Shown: in pieces, positions 22,856-33,363 of the stretch | Layout of the letters: every line of letters begins with the position of its first letter | Numbering within the stretch: the stretch's first letter is position 1 | From: Parascedosporium putredinis | Lineage: Eukaryota > Ascomycota > Sordariomycetes > Microascales > Microascaceae | Reading direction: 5' to 3' | DNA: 64,000 nucleotides | Assembly: GCA_949357655.1 (NCBI GenBank) | Contig: CASHTG010000016.1 | Location: 1,674,001 to 1,738,000, forward strand | The notes under the pieces: model-generated | Database searches by the model: none | Told to the model about the DNA's origin: nothing | The model's input: only the letters and a program-made list of their open reading frames with translations | Made by a program: the position numbers and the translations under genes

Positions 22856-22980
22856 TGTCGTACTGTCTCCTACTCTTCACGGACCTAAGGTCCCGTAAAG
22901 CTTGGCTCTGCTTCCTATATCCCGTTCCGTGAGCTTGTTCATCGTGCCCCCTCCCCTCCTCCTCCCCGACGTTGAAGTGA

Positions 22981-22988
22981 TATTAAAA
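22981..22988 (+). promoter_or_regulatory. TATA-like element of the GH7 gene
   Basis: TATTAAAA, about 165 bases upstream of the ATG at 23153, followed by a C/T-rich leader. Inferred from position. Confidence 0.4.
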
Positions 22989-23152
22989 AGGCCACCCGGC
23001 GCCCTTTTCGCCCTCTTGGCCCCCCTCTTGGCTCTCTTCTTCGCCCTAGGTCCCACTCGTTTGCCTGACCACACACCCTCCCATTCACTCCTTTCCTTCT
23101 TCTTCTCTTCTCTTGCCTTAGTCTTTTTCTGGCAGAGCGCGCACACATCACA

Positions 23153-24524
23153 ATGGCTTTCCTCCTCACCTCCACCCTCCTCGCCGGCCTCGCCGCCGCC
23201 CAATCCGTCGGCGAGGCCCCGAGGTGCACCCCAAGCTCACCACCTGGAAGTGCACCGTCGCCGACGGCTGCGTGTCCCAGGAGACCGCCATCGTCATCGA
23301 CTCCCTCTCCCACTGGGTCCACCAAAGGACGACCAGTCCCAGGGCTGCGGCAACTGGGGCAGCGCCCCTAACGCCACCGTCTGCCCCGACGTCGAGACCT
23401 GCCAGGAGAACTGCATCATGGAGGGCGTCTCCGACTACGAGGCCTACGGCATCTTCACCGACGGCGGTGCCCTCACCCTCAAGCACCTCCGCGAGGACGG
23501 CAGCGTCTCCAGCCCCCGCGTCTACCTCCTCAACGAGGCCGAGGACGAGTACGAGATGATCAAGCTCACCGGCCAAGAGTTCACCTTTGACGTCGACGGC
23601 TCCAAGCTCCCCTGCGGCATGAACGGTGCCCTCTACATGTCCGAGATGGCCGCCGACGGTGGCTTGAGCGAGCTCAACACCGGCGGTGCCGCCTACGGTA
23701 CTGGTTACTGCGATGCCCAGTGCTTCACCACCCCCTTCATCAACGGTGTTGTAAGTTTTACCATGAAACCCCCTCCCCTCCCCCAACAAAAGAAAAAAAG
23801 AAAAACAAGCTAACACCAATTTTTCCCAGGGTAACATCGAGGGCAAGGGCTCCTGCTGCAACGAGCTCGACATCTGGGAAGCCAACGCCCGCTCCACCCA
23901 CCTCGCCCCCACCCCTGCAACATCACCGGCCTCTACGAGTGCACCGGCGACGAGTGCGCCTTTGACGGCGTCTGCGACAAGAACGGCTGCGGCTACAACC
24001 CCTACCGCGTCCACCAGTTCGAGTACTACGGCCCCGGCTACACCGTCGATACCGCCCGCCCCGTCACCGTCGTCACCCAGTTCCCCGCCGACGACGAGGG
24101 CAAGCTCAAGGAGATTCGCCGCCTCTACGTCCAGGACGGCAGGATCATCAAGAACGCCGTCATCGCCGTCGAGGGCCTCCCCGAATACAACTACGTCACC
24201 GATGAGTTCTGCGCCGCCACCGGCTCCGACCGCTTCATGGACCTCGGCGCCCTCGGCGGCATGGGCGACGCCATGACCCGCGGCATGGTCCTCTGCATGT
24301 CCATCTGGTGGGACGAGGGTGGCCACATGACCTGGCTCGACTCCGAGGAGGCTGGCCCCTGCAAGGAGGGCGAGGGTGACCCCAAGAACATCCTCGAGGT
24401 CGAGGCGAACCCCACCGTCATCTTCTCCAACATCAAGTGGGGTGAGATCGGCTCTACCTACAAGCCCGAGTGCAAGAAGAAGTCCAAGCGCTCCTCTAAG
24501 CGCATCCCGTCCGGCGACATCTAA
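23153..24524 (+). CDS. Secreted glycoside hydrolase family 7, endoglucanase type
   Basis: Two exons, 23153-23750 and 23830-24524, with a GTAAGT donor and a CTAAC branch. A signal peptide ends near LAAAQS. The GH7 retaining active site is plain: CCNELDIWEAN, in which the first E is the nucleophile and the second the acid/base. The C-terminal half (MSIWWDEGGHMTWLDS, AGPCKEGEG, IFSNIKWGEIGSTY) has the short loops of endoglucanases rather than the long tunnel loops of cellobiohydrolases, so it should cut internal beta-1,4-glucan bonds in cellulose outside the cell. There is no linker or CBM1; instead it ends in a lysine/arginine/serine-rich tail (KKKSKRSSKRIPSGDI), unusual for a secreted cellulase. 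Three missing bases are inferred in the runs at 23217-23220, 23324-23326 and 23906-23910; with them the protein is 431 residues and all cysteine motifs are in frame. Confidence 0.93.
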
Positions 24525-25617
24525 GGTCGAGGAGCGATGGTGTGCGATTTTAAAAAGGGGAATGATATGATCAAAGAACTATCGTTTTTCTCACGTCCTT
24601 CTCCAATGTATATACAAACAGGAGGGGCATAGAAAACCCACGTTTTTCTTCTCACTTTTTATTTTTCTTTCTTTTTCTTTTTGATGATGTTGATGGCTTA
24701 ATCTTCTTTGTACATACATCCTTGTCAACATAAAGAGTTGCAATTTTAGTGAAACAAACACGCCGACTACATTCCGTGAGCAATTGTGACGCATGCCCTT
24801 GATCAGCACGAGGTATCGACGGAGAGCTTTACTCAGTTCAATTTGTCCAAGGCGCGAAGCAAGCCCGCAATTGCCCCGTCTACCTTGTTTTCAAGGGCTA
24901 CATGTCCATGTAGTAAAGGAATGAAGACACAAAGGTTACCGAAATGGGACTGCTTATGTGAAGGATGAATCAAGTGGTATAAAACACTAGTGCCTCGCAT
25001 ACGACGCAATCGCTATCCTACACATAGTGTTCTCTCTACCCCATATTCTCGTAGTCTTCGTAAGAGCCAGGAACCGCAAAGCCCTTCAATAGCGAGAAAG
25101 AAGGGTGGCTAGATCCGGAAGAAAGGGGGACGTTTACAGTGAATAAAAAGAAAGAAACAAAAGGCAAGAAAGAAAACAAGGCTTGATTCTCTTCCCGCGA
25201 AGATAGAAAATGATGAAAAAGGAAGAAAGACTGGGGAAAAAGAAATCCTAAAGAAAAACGCCTGTATCCTCCCGGGTCGACTCGATGGACGACCCAACCG
25301 ACCTAGTGTTCGCACACTAGGGGTATTTTTGCCCCAGGCACCCAAACACCAAACAATCATGTCAAGAAAATCAAGAAGAGAAACGACAAGACCGGAGAGG
25401 CGATACTATAATAGCAGTGTCGCAGATCGCCAAAACGCCTTGATGATGTCTTTAGGCCGAACACCAGGGCTGCGTCCCAAACAGACGGATTTAAAGACGA
25501 GCTCTAACGAATCCGACAGCGTTAACAAGGCGAAATATGGCAAAGCGGGCAAAGAAAGAGCTAAGAGAAAAAAGGGGTGTGGATGAGAAGGGGAAAGGGG
25601 CAAGGTGAGGGTGCAAA
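24525..25617. other. Intergenic region between convergent genes
   Basis: 3' flanks of the GH7 gene and the bZIP gene. AT-rich and purine-rich tracts, no supported ORF. Confidence 0.55.
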
Positions 25618-27740
25618 CTAACCGACCACGAATTTTTCTACATTGAGCGAGACCCTTTGCTTCGTCTTGGGTGCTTTTGGCTGAGGCGTCCAGGAGAGTG
25701 GTATTGATACGTTCCCTGTATCTGGGGCGAAAGGATCTACAAAGTCATGGAAGAAGAGGGGATCGCTTAGAGACACGCTTGTTTGTGGAGCGAGAATCGA
25801 GTCTAGAATGGTGTCATTTTGGAACAAGGTCGTCATGGGCACGTCGTCACTCGGCACATTGTCCGCCTCCGTTTGGTTATTACTCGGGAAGTAGTTGAAG
25901 CCTTCCGGCGTCTGTTGCGTCGTTCCACGGATGGAATCGAGCGAAAAGTCGTCGGGATCAATGTTGACGGTGACGAAATCTGCGGCGGGAGGGATAAACA
26001 CGCCCCTCTGCCGCAAAAGTACTCAATCTCGTCGGGGTCGAAAAAGTCACCTTGAAAGCCGGGCACCGTCATGCGCATCCGCTCATCCATACGAATGTCC
26101 CTTGTTTCCTCTACAAGGGCGTCAAAGGGTCCCATGGCAAAGTTGGCGTCGGGCGACGGCTTGTGCGGCCCTTGCGTGTCCTGGTTTCCGAGGAGGGGCG
26201 CGGCGAGGTCGGAGGAGGAAGGGGCACCGGCACGCGTGCTGGCGCTGGCGCTGGCGCTGGCGCTAGTGCTGTCGCCGCTTGTGGAACCGGAATCGGTGGT
26301 GGGCACGTCACTAGAGTCAGCAGAGCGGCTTACGAGGTTGAAGAACGACCCGGCGCCACCAAGATGGAAGAACGGAAACTTCCAGTTGTCGAGGGTTTGT
26401 CGGTTGTGCCGACTGATACAGTCAGTTACTCTCTGAATAATTTTCTCGCGGGACTGAAACAAAAGACAAAAGCCAAAGACGGCTGCGTAGATACGGGGAG
26501 GGCTGGGCATATTCAACAAGACGAGGGCCTGCTCCAGAGTCGCCCTCTGTATGCGCCGGCCGAAGGTGCGTTCCAGGTAGGAATACGACGATGGCACGGG
26601 GAACACGCGAAAGGGCGGCAGAGGCGCGGCTGCTACGGCAAAGGGAACAGAAGGGTCCAGGAGACTTCCCAGAGTGCTACTGTCGAGAGACGTACCGAAT
26701 GGGTAACTAGCGTTGCCCGAGAACTTCTCGACGCCGCTCCGCGCACCCGAGCTCTTGTTCGGGAACTGGTAACCAAACGGCACCGACGGGTCGTTTCGCT
26801 GGCTACTAGCCTCGCCACGCGCCTCCAGGGTCGAGGCGGTGCGGTTCGAATCTGACCCCTTCTGTTCGAGCCTGCATTCGTCGCCTCGCCATTTCCCGCC
26901 GGAGTCGCCGTGGACGCCGGAGCCCCGGGAGATATTAATCCCGAGGTGGGCCACGACGCTTCCGGCGAGCTAGAAAACCTCGATACGTTCTGTGCACTAG
27001 TGCCGGGACTGCCCGAGTTCACGCCGTCGGACTCGTTCTCCAAAGCTTGGTCGCCATCCCGCGAGGAAGCGTCATCGCTCATCTTCCTGGCCAGGGCGAC
27101 GAATTTTTCTGTCGTGGCTTGCAGCTGGCGACCAAACTCTGGAGCGGCCGATAGGAGCCCATGGGAGAGAGCGGTGTCGTACAAGTTCATGAAAGCCTTG
27201 CTCATCTCCTCATTGGTGTCCTGAAGCACGTTGACCTTTTTCTCAAGAGTCTGAATAGCAGTCTCTTTGCGATTGCGATACGCTCTTTGCGCAAGGCGAA
27301 TCTGGGTCCGACGGCGCTAGACGAGCAAGTTAGCCCTGAACGTGAAGGGAGTAGTAGTGGGGTGCGAGTTGCCCGGGTTGCGCGGGGTGTGTGTGCTGCC
27401 GAGGTTGCGTGTGGGGTTGGGGGAAAGAGAAACTGGAGGAGTCAACTTACATCGGCGGCTGTGTCATCTTTTGGTTCTACCCGTGGTCGCCCTCTTGCTC
27501 TCTTTTTAGACTCTGATAAGGCTTGTTCCTGCGCCTCTATTGTCCCAAGGGACGGTCTCTTTGGTTGGTGGTGCTGTTGGTATGGGTGGTGTTGGGAAAG
27601 GAGTCGTCCGCGCCGGTGTAAGGCGGGGACCTCTGGCCGGTTGAACTGTGATGAGACATGATTGAGGAGGGCCGTCGGGCCTGAATAAATCCGCCGTCGT
27701 CATATTGTTCGGGGCTAAGGATGACTGACAGGTCGGTCAT
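25618..27740 (-). CDS. Yap-like bZIP transcription factor
   Basis: Two exons, 27740-27451 and 27316-25618, separated by a 134-base intron with GTAAGT donor and CTAAC branch. Start chosen at MTDLSVILSPEQYDD; a second ATG (MSHHSS) lies 27 codons on. The basic region RRRTQIRLAQRAYRNRKE is complete, has the Q/A-Q-R-A-Y-R signature of the fungal Yap/AP-1 group, and runs into heptads (IQTLEKKVNVLQDTNEEM). It is preceded by an AT-hook-like RARGRPRVEP. The long C-terminus has a conserved-looking block TFGRRIQRATLEQALVLLNM and NWKFPFFHLGGAG found in filamentous-fungal bZIPs of this type, and acidic F/D-rich segments that could activate transcription. Three missing bases (runs at 27549-27551, 26856-26859, 26015-26018) make exon 1 291 and exon 2 1701 bases, 663 residues. 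Target genes are unknown. Confidence 0.9.
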
Positions 27741-30651
27741 GAGGCAACGACCGACCACCAAAGGGTGGAACTGGGGATGAGAGAAAGTTGTTTTGTTTTC
27801 TACCTCCGCGATGGGAGGGAAAAAAAAAAGAAGAGGAGAGAAGGAGACCCTGATCAACGGCACCGCGCGATGGGTGGGATCAAAGAGTCAGGGACTAGGG
27901 GACTAGACCAGAAGGAGAGGCACGTGGTAGGCAGAGCAGTCAGGGCTGGGATTGATCAATAGCAGTTCAGTAAACGAGCGCGGAGTAAGCCAGCAACAAC
28001 GCCGAGTTTGAACGCTGATCAATCTGCGGGTGACAGGACGTAGCGAGGGTTTCCAGCGTGGGGAGCTGGCGAGGACAAACTAGAAATACACCTCGAGCTG
28101 AGGGGTCAGAAGGGGACAGCAGCTTGTACTTGTTGGTACTGAAATGGCAAGTACCAGGTACTCGAGGATTCTATTTTCTGTTAGTGGAGTTTCGGGTCGG
28201 AAGAACCTTGGCGGTGCTCGTCTGGGACGATTCCTTTTCCAGTCCTTCCAGTGTGAGTTCGGCTTGGGCTATTTATTTCTGCTGGGGTTCGTTCGGCTTG
28301 ATCTTTCTGTTAGTGGTCGGTGCTGGGCACTGCAGGTGGTGGTGGGAGTGTCGAGCACGTGGGGTTTTGGAGGTTGCCGACACCACGCTCAACGAGGCAA
28401 CGAGGTCAAGCAGGTCGAGAAGCTAAGATTCAGAGTGAGCTTGACCGGCAGATTGCTGATGAAGGAATCACGAAAGCGATTTCACGAATTTTCGGGGTGT
28501 TCGGGAAAGATGAGTAGAAGAGAAAACCCCGGTGCTTGGGTCTTCGTTTCTGCTTTCCCTCTCGTACCACGAGCTGGTTTCTGCTGATTTCGTCGGAGGC
28601 AGGCGATAGAACCGTAGTGTAGGCTAACTGATGATATGGATAGGTTCGGCGAATTTGCTTGCGGCGATTGAGTCCAAGGTGCGTTTGAAGCCGTGTTCAG
28701 TCAAAGATTCGGGATGTCTGAGGAAAAGTATCTGGAGTGGGATGAGCGCTTTTGCAAGCTTGTGACGATACGGCTGTTCGTTCTTTCCCCAAGAGGCTGA
28801 AAACCAGAAGCTGTAGGACGCAAAGAATATTGAAGACACTACCAATAGTAGACAATGAGAGGAAGGCTTGATTATTTATTCCTTCGTTCATGAGCTGGCC
28901 GGAAAGGAAAAAAGAATTAAAAGTATACACCGCCCGTCAAACCGTCCAAATAAGCCCGAACCCTTCTTGTGTTGGGTCTAGACAAGGTACAACTCCGAAC
29001 GACAAATCCACATTTCCTTTTCCTTTTTTACCTGTACTTCTCTTCTCCCCTTTCCATCCCCCGGTCTATTGGGGGCGACAGAGGGAGAAGGGGGTCAGGG
29101 CTGGAGAAGAGAGTGAACAGAGAGATACGGGGAGGGGGTCCAAGGGCTGGGTAAGGAAGCCGCCATCGTGGAGCATCTGTCGCAAGCGGCCCGCAAAATC
29201 TCACGATAGGGGTGTGGCTCCAAAGTTGACGTCGTTCGCTAGGCCGCTGTCGTCATTTCGGGCTTGTCTGAGGTCTTCTCAGACAGAAACTGTACCGTCC
29301 TCCCCGCCGCGCCAATTTTAATCGCTTCTCGTTCCCTTTTCCCTTCATCTATTCCATCAGTAGATGACTTCTACTTATTATCTCTTTCTCTCATTTCCCT
29401 TTTCTCTTCTTCCTCTTCCAAGGTCTGTTCGATCCCACCCTCGTTTGATGGATTACAAGCTATCTCTCTCTCCTTGTCCTGCGATCTCTTCTTACCCCTG
29501 CTTTTTAAATCCTCAACTGTCCGTTGTCTTGCCTCCCCCTTCGGCTTCATAGGCTGTGGCGCCTTTGCATCACCCACACCCCCTTTCACCTTGACTACGC
29601 CTTTAATGTTCACTTTTGCTGGGTCAGGGCTCCTATTCCGAAGACACTGACTGGGCTGGATCGACCCTCCGAGAGCCCCCACGAGCCACCATGCGTCGGA
29701 GAAAAATGGCTTGTTGGCCGAATTAGACGATTACTCATCTTTCCCCATCCTTGCGTGATTGCGGCGTCTGAAGGTGCAGTCTTGGTGTGTGTGCACTATT
29801 AGTTAGCGTTGAACCCGAACCCCAGTCAAATGTAACTCGGTACTGCGCTTGGGGGAAGGACGTTGAACTCCGAGGCCTCGCTGTCGATTTCCGCGAAGGA
29901 TCGATTCTCTTCCTAGGGCTAAAGATTGTGAAGATAGATTGGCCCAGTCAAGTCTTGGCCCGTCTTCAAGTTCTCTTTCTTTGCCTCTCCCCCAATTCTG
30001 CCCCTCTGCCATGCCTCAAGTTCCTTTTCTTTTCTTTATTAATCTTTTTCCACTCCTCTTTGGGATCCCCAGTCCCGTCCCCATGTTGCATTGCTCTCTG
30101 ATGCCGTCTTTCTCCCTTTACCCCCACCCGCCCTTTGTCACACGTCGGCACGCTAGAGTGTACATTGAGAAGCCTACCCGCTCGGGAAGCAGGCGAGGAG
30201 TATCATGTAATCGGAGATGATCGACCGTTTTGTCACATGCATAATATCGTGCGGGCCCTGATGAGGCGGCTCCCGGGGTGGATGGCGAAGCTCTCCGCCG
30301 TACTCAGCCTGGGACGGAAGGAAGCTGAGAGGGTTGCCTCCATCAAGAAGCATAGTGTATGCAAATCTTTCGTGATATATAATACAGTTTTTGTGATCCA
30401 TTACCCTGGCCCTTCTCACCCATGGCCCTACTGTAAAACAGCGCTCCTAGGCGCGGGTATAATCGGTACATCGGTTCTGGGAACCCCCCTTCTCTAATAC
30501 AAACCCCTTCCCTCTTACGGGTTTCCTGTAACCCTTACATTGATTTCCGAACGAATAGAATCCATTGTAATCCAAATTTCCAGATTGGCCAGGGTCGGTC
30601 GATCTACTCGCATCCGAACCAGGTCGTCCTTGGGTCGCGATGGTCGCAGAA
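27741..30651. other. Long 5' region of the bZIP gene, about 2.9 kb
   Basis: No supported gene. Lies upstream of the bZIP gene and downstream of the Cup1-like gene, both on the minus strand, so it should hold the bZIP promoter and possibly a long leader. CT-rich tracts dominate 29330-30120. A charged minus-strand ORF at 29371-29682 is antisense to such a tract and is probably spurious. Confidence 0.5.
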
Positions 30652-31697
30652 TTATGTCGCCATCTTGCCTGATTCTTCTGCTGCCCTCTCGGACTCGGCA
30701 AGGGCTTTCTCCTTGCGCACGAGCTCAAGCATTGCGGCCGCTCTAGCGATATTGTCCTTCCTAATGTATTCAATGTCCTTCTGGATCCCTCTCCGGATTG
30801 TGTCATACGTGTTGGTATACGTGGCATCGGACCTCTCGGCAAGCTCGTCCAGCTCGACGCTAGACAAGTTCCGCTCGGAGGATTCCTTCGCGAGCATGGC
30901 CCTTACCCTCTGATCCCACGCATCCTCGTCCCTCGCGACGTCCAGAAGATCGTCCCTGATGGTTGACGTCGCTTCCACGAGCTCATTGATCGTCTTGTCC
31001 AGACGCCAGAGTTTGGTTGAGAGGACTTTGGGCTGAGGCTTGGTAAATCGGAGAAAGGGCGAACCAGCCGTCGTGACGCAGAGGCGAGGGATTTTGCGCT
31101 CTCCTCGGATCGCGGACTTTGACAGAGGTCGTATCGTGCACGTGTACCGTGGTGGTTTGTCAGGATTTCCCGTCATATCGGGAAGCCGAGTCAGCAAGGG
31201 AGGTTCTGAAGGCGATGGAGAGGATTGTTCGGCCCGCCTCGCCCGCGTGTTGTGTTTCGCCGTATCGGTCGTCTTGGACCGCTCCCCGAGGTGCTGAATG
31301 ATAGCTCCATGATCGGGAGAGCCCTCGACCTGAGCTTTGGCGAATAGCGCTAGGAACTAAGTGCACACGACGATTGAGGTCAGCCCAGGAGTCCGCCTAG
31401 TAGATTTAGTAGACGGGGCAGCTTGTGTGCAGTGCATGCGCGGTGAGGGGGAGGAAGAAGCCCAAGGCAAGACTTTACCTTGTACCCAGCGCTGAGCGCG
31501 GCGTATACTAGCCGCGGACTGGTATCCGCTCGGTTCCTCTGAAACTGGCCTCGGATGACATCGTGTATAGGATTCGCATGGGCGCGACCGAGGTCTGAAG
31601 GGACTGGGATTTTCCGAGCGGAGCGGAAGAGGGCGCGATAGAGGGCGAAGCAGGCTGACCGGTGTCGCGAGTTCCGGGCAGGTATGAGAATCGGCAT
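30652..31697 (-). CDS. LYR-motif mitochondrial protein, Cup1-like
   Basis: Two exons, 31697-31479 and 31356-30652, with a GTAAAG donor and a TTAG acceptor; the spliced frame is intact with no correction (307 residues). The N-terminus is MPILIPARNSRHRSACFALYRALFRSARKI, given here by its key parts: a basic, arginine-rich leader followed by the LYR tripeptide in ALYRALFRSARKI, the signature of the LYR/complex I-LYR family. A conserved-type helical segment follows (SGFK-like junction, FLALFAKAQVEG). The rest has RLPDMTGNPDKPPRYTCTIR and a coiled-coil C-terminus (LDKTINELVEATSTIRDD, ELVRKEKALAESERAAEE). This layout matches the filamentous-fungal proteins related to fission yeast Cup1. LYR proteins bind mitochondrial acyl carrier protein and help assemble respiratory complexes or Fe-S clusters; the specific client here is unknown. 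Confidence 0.8.
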
Positions 31698-33363
31698 GGC
31701 TGTTCGTCGCGTGCGAAACTCCCTCCACTACTGATAGATTCGAGAGCCAGCCGCTCTCCGTGGGATATGGCGGTTCATCAAGCGATTCTTTTATTTTATT
31801 TCTTTTCCTCGACCTGGCGCGGGGGCTGATTTTCTAATCCAAGGCCGATCAGCTTCCATCAGCGAACAAACGTGGGCTCGTGGGCCGGACTAATTTTCGG
31901 GTGACTAAGCGGGCGAGCCAATTCAGACGACGGAAGAATAGAAAATCTGCGTCAACCAATGCCTGCCCCTCCCTGCCACCCACTTCCTGCCTTCACGCTC
32001 CACCACTGCATACATAGTATAACTTTTGTGTGCATTTTCAAACATCTCGTGATTCTTCGTTTTTCTCTTATCTTCGCGATCCTCAAACCCCGTCTTCTTG
32101 GTTGGATGTTTTAGTATTGATTGTTTCACCTTTATGTTTTCTCGTTTTCTCCACGTTAATACAGGCTCTATTAGAAATTAGTAATGTGCCATCCAGAAAC
32201 GCTAGCCTCTATCCCTTGGACATCCGGTATCACCGATCGCTTGCCACCCCAAACTATCCTCGTTTGAATTCGTATTAATATCGAGCAGCTGCTAAAATCG
32301 CGTTGCCTGAACCCATGGTTTCGAGCCACTCGTGGCTGATTGGCTTGACATGCGATACCAACCAGGGCCCCAACTCACGCGGCCCTCGAACCTTGTCCAA
32401 TCAAGTGCAACTGATGACACCCTGTCATGCACCCTTCCAAAGGCCCTAATTTTCATGTGTTGAGCAAGGGAGGGCGCCGCCTCTCGGGTTCTTGCCCCTC
32501 AGCGAAAGGCAGCTGCACCAGAGGTTTCCGCGATCAGGTATTTCGGGCATGAGCAAATGCAAGCAAGCGAGCCCTGTCCTCTCCCCCTCGAGAGCATCGT
32601 CCGGAGCTGCACCAGGCCGGACTGGCGCCTCGTCTTGGGCAGGAGGTGCCAGCGGCTAAAGTCTAGGTTTCTCGAATCGCCCACGACGCCGGGTTGCCCT
32701 TGCGGCCCTAGCTGGGTCTTGACATTGATGCCGCGACACTGTGGCCCAGCCATCTTTGATTTGTGCATCGTGATCGGTTATCGTCAAATCAGAAGCCGCC
32801 GTTCTGAAGACTTGACTCTCTTCATTTCAGCCCTATTACTTGGGACCAGACTAGGCCTCCGTTCCCACCACAATCTCTCAGCACCGCCCACCTCCTCAAA
32901 CAACCCTGTATCGTTCTCCCCTTTCTCATTGGCAGACGCGCCTCTTTCTTTCTGGCCCAGTGAGTCTTTGATGCACAGAGCCACCATAACCCTCTGAGGC
33001 AGTGGCCCGCCTCCATCGTGAAGCGCCTCGGGCTCTAGCTTGTTCGTGGGTGCCGTGTGCTTGCCGAACATGCTAGTACGCATTTGGTGCCGGGCTGAAG
33101 CAGGCCCCCAGGAAAATGGGTGGCCTGCCTATGCGTGCATCTTTTAGAATCTGAAGAAATTTTGCAATCTTCCCCGCTTCAATTCCTCTCGTTTCCATTT
33201 TGTGATCTTTGCTTCATCTTCTCCTTCGTTTTTTTCTTCTTTCTTGGTGAACTGTGTCGAGCGTGCTGTGCCGCTTCTTCTTGTCTTTTCCACGACCACT
33301 TTCCGGTCAACTATCACCTCCCCACCCATGTTGCTATAAACCACGAGACTTGCGCGGATCAAG
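31698..33363. other. Intergenic, divergent promoters
   Basis: Lies between the divergent Cup1-like gene and the DUF3433 gene. No supported ORF; the last 200 bases are T-rich and may contain the leader or a first exon of the DUF3433 gene. Confidence 0.5.

Noticed and set aside
29371..29682. Charged minus-strand ORF of 103 residues
   Set aside because: It is the antisense of a CT-rich tract, which always yields K/E/R-rich translations; no start context, splice link or domain.
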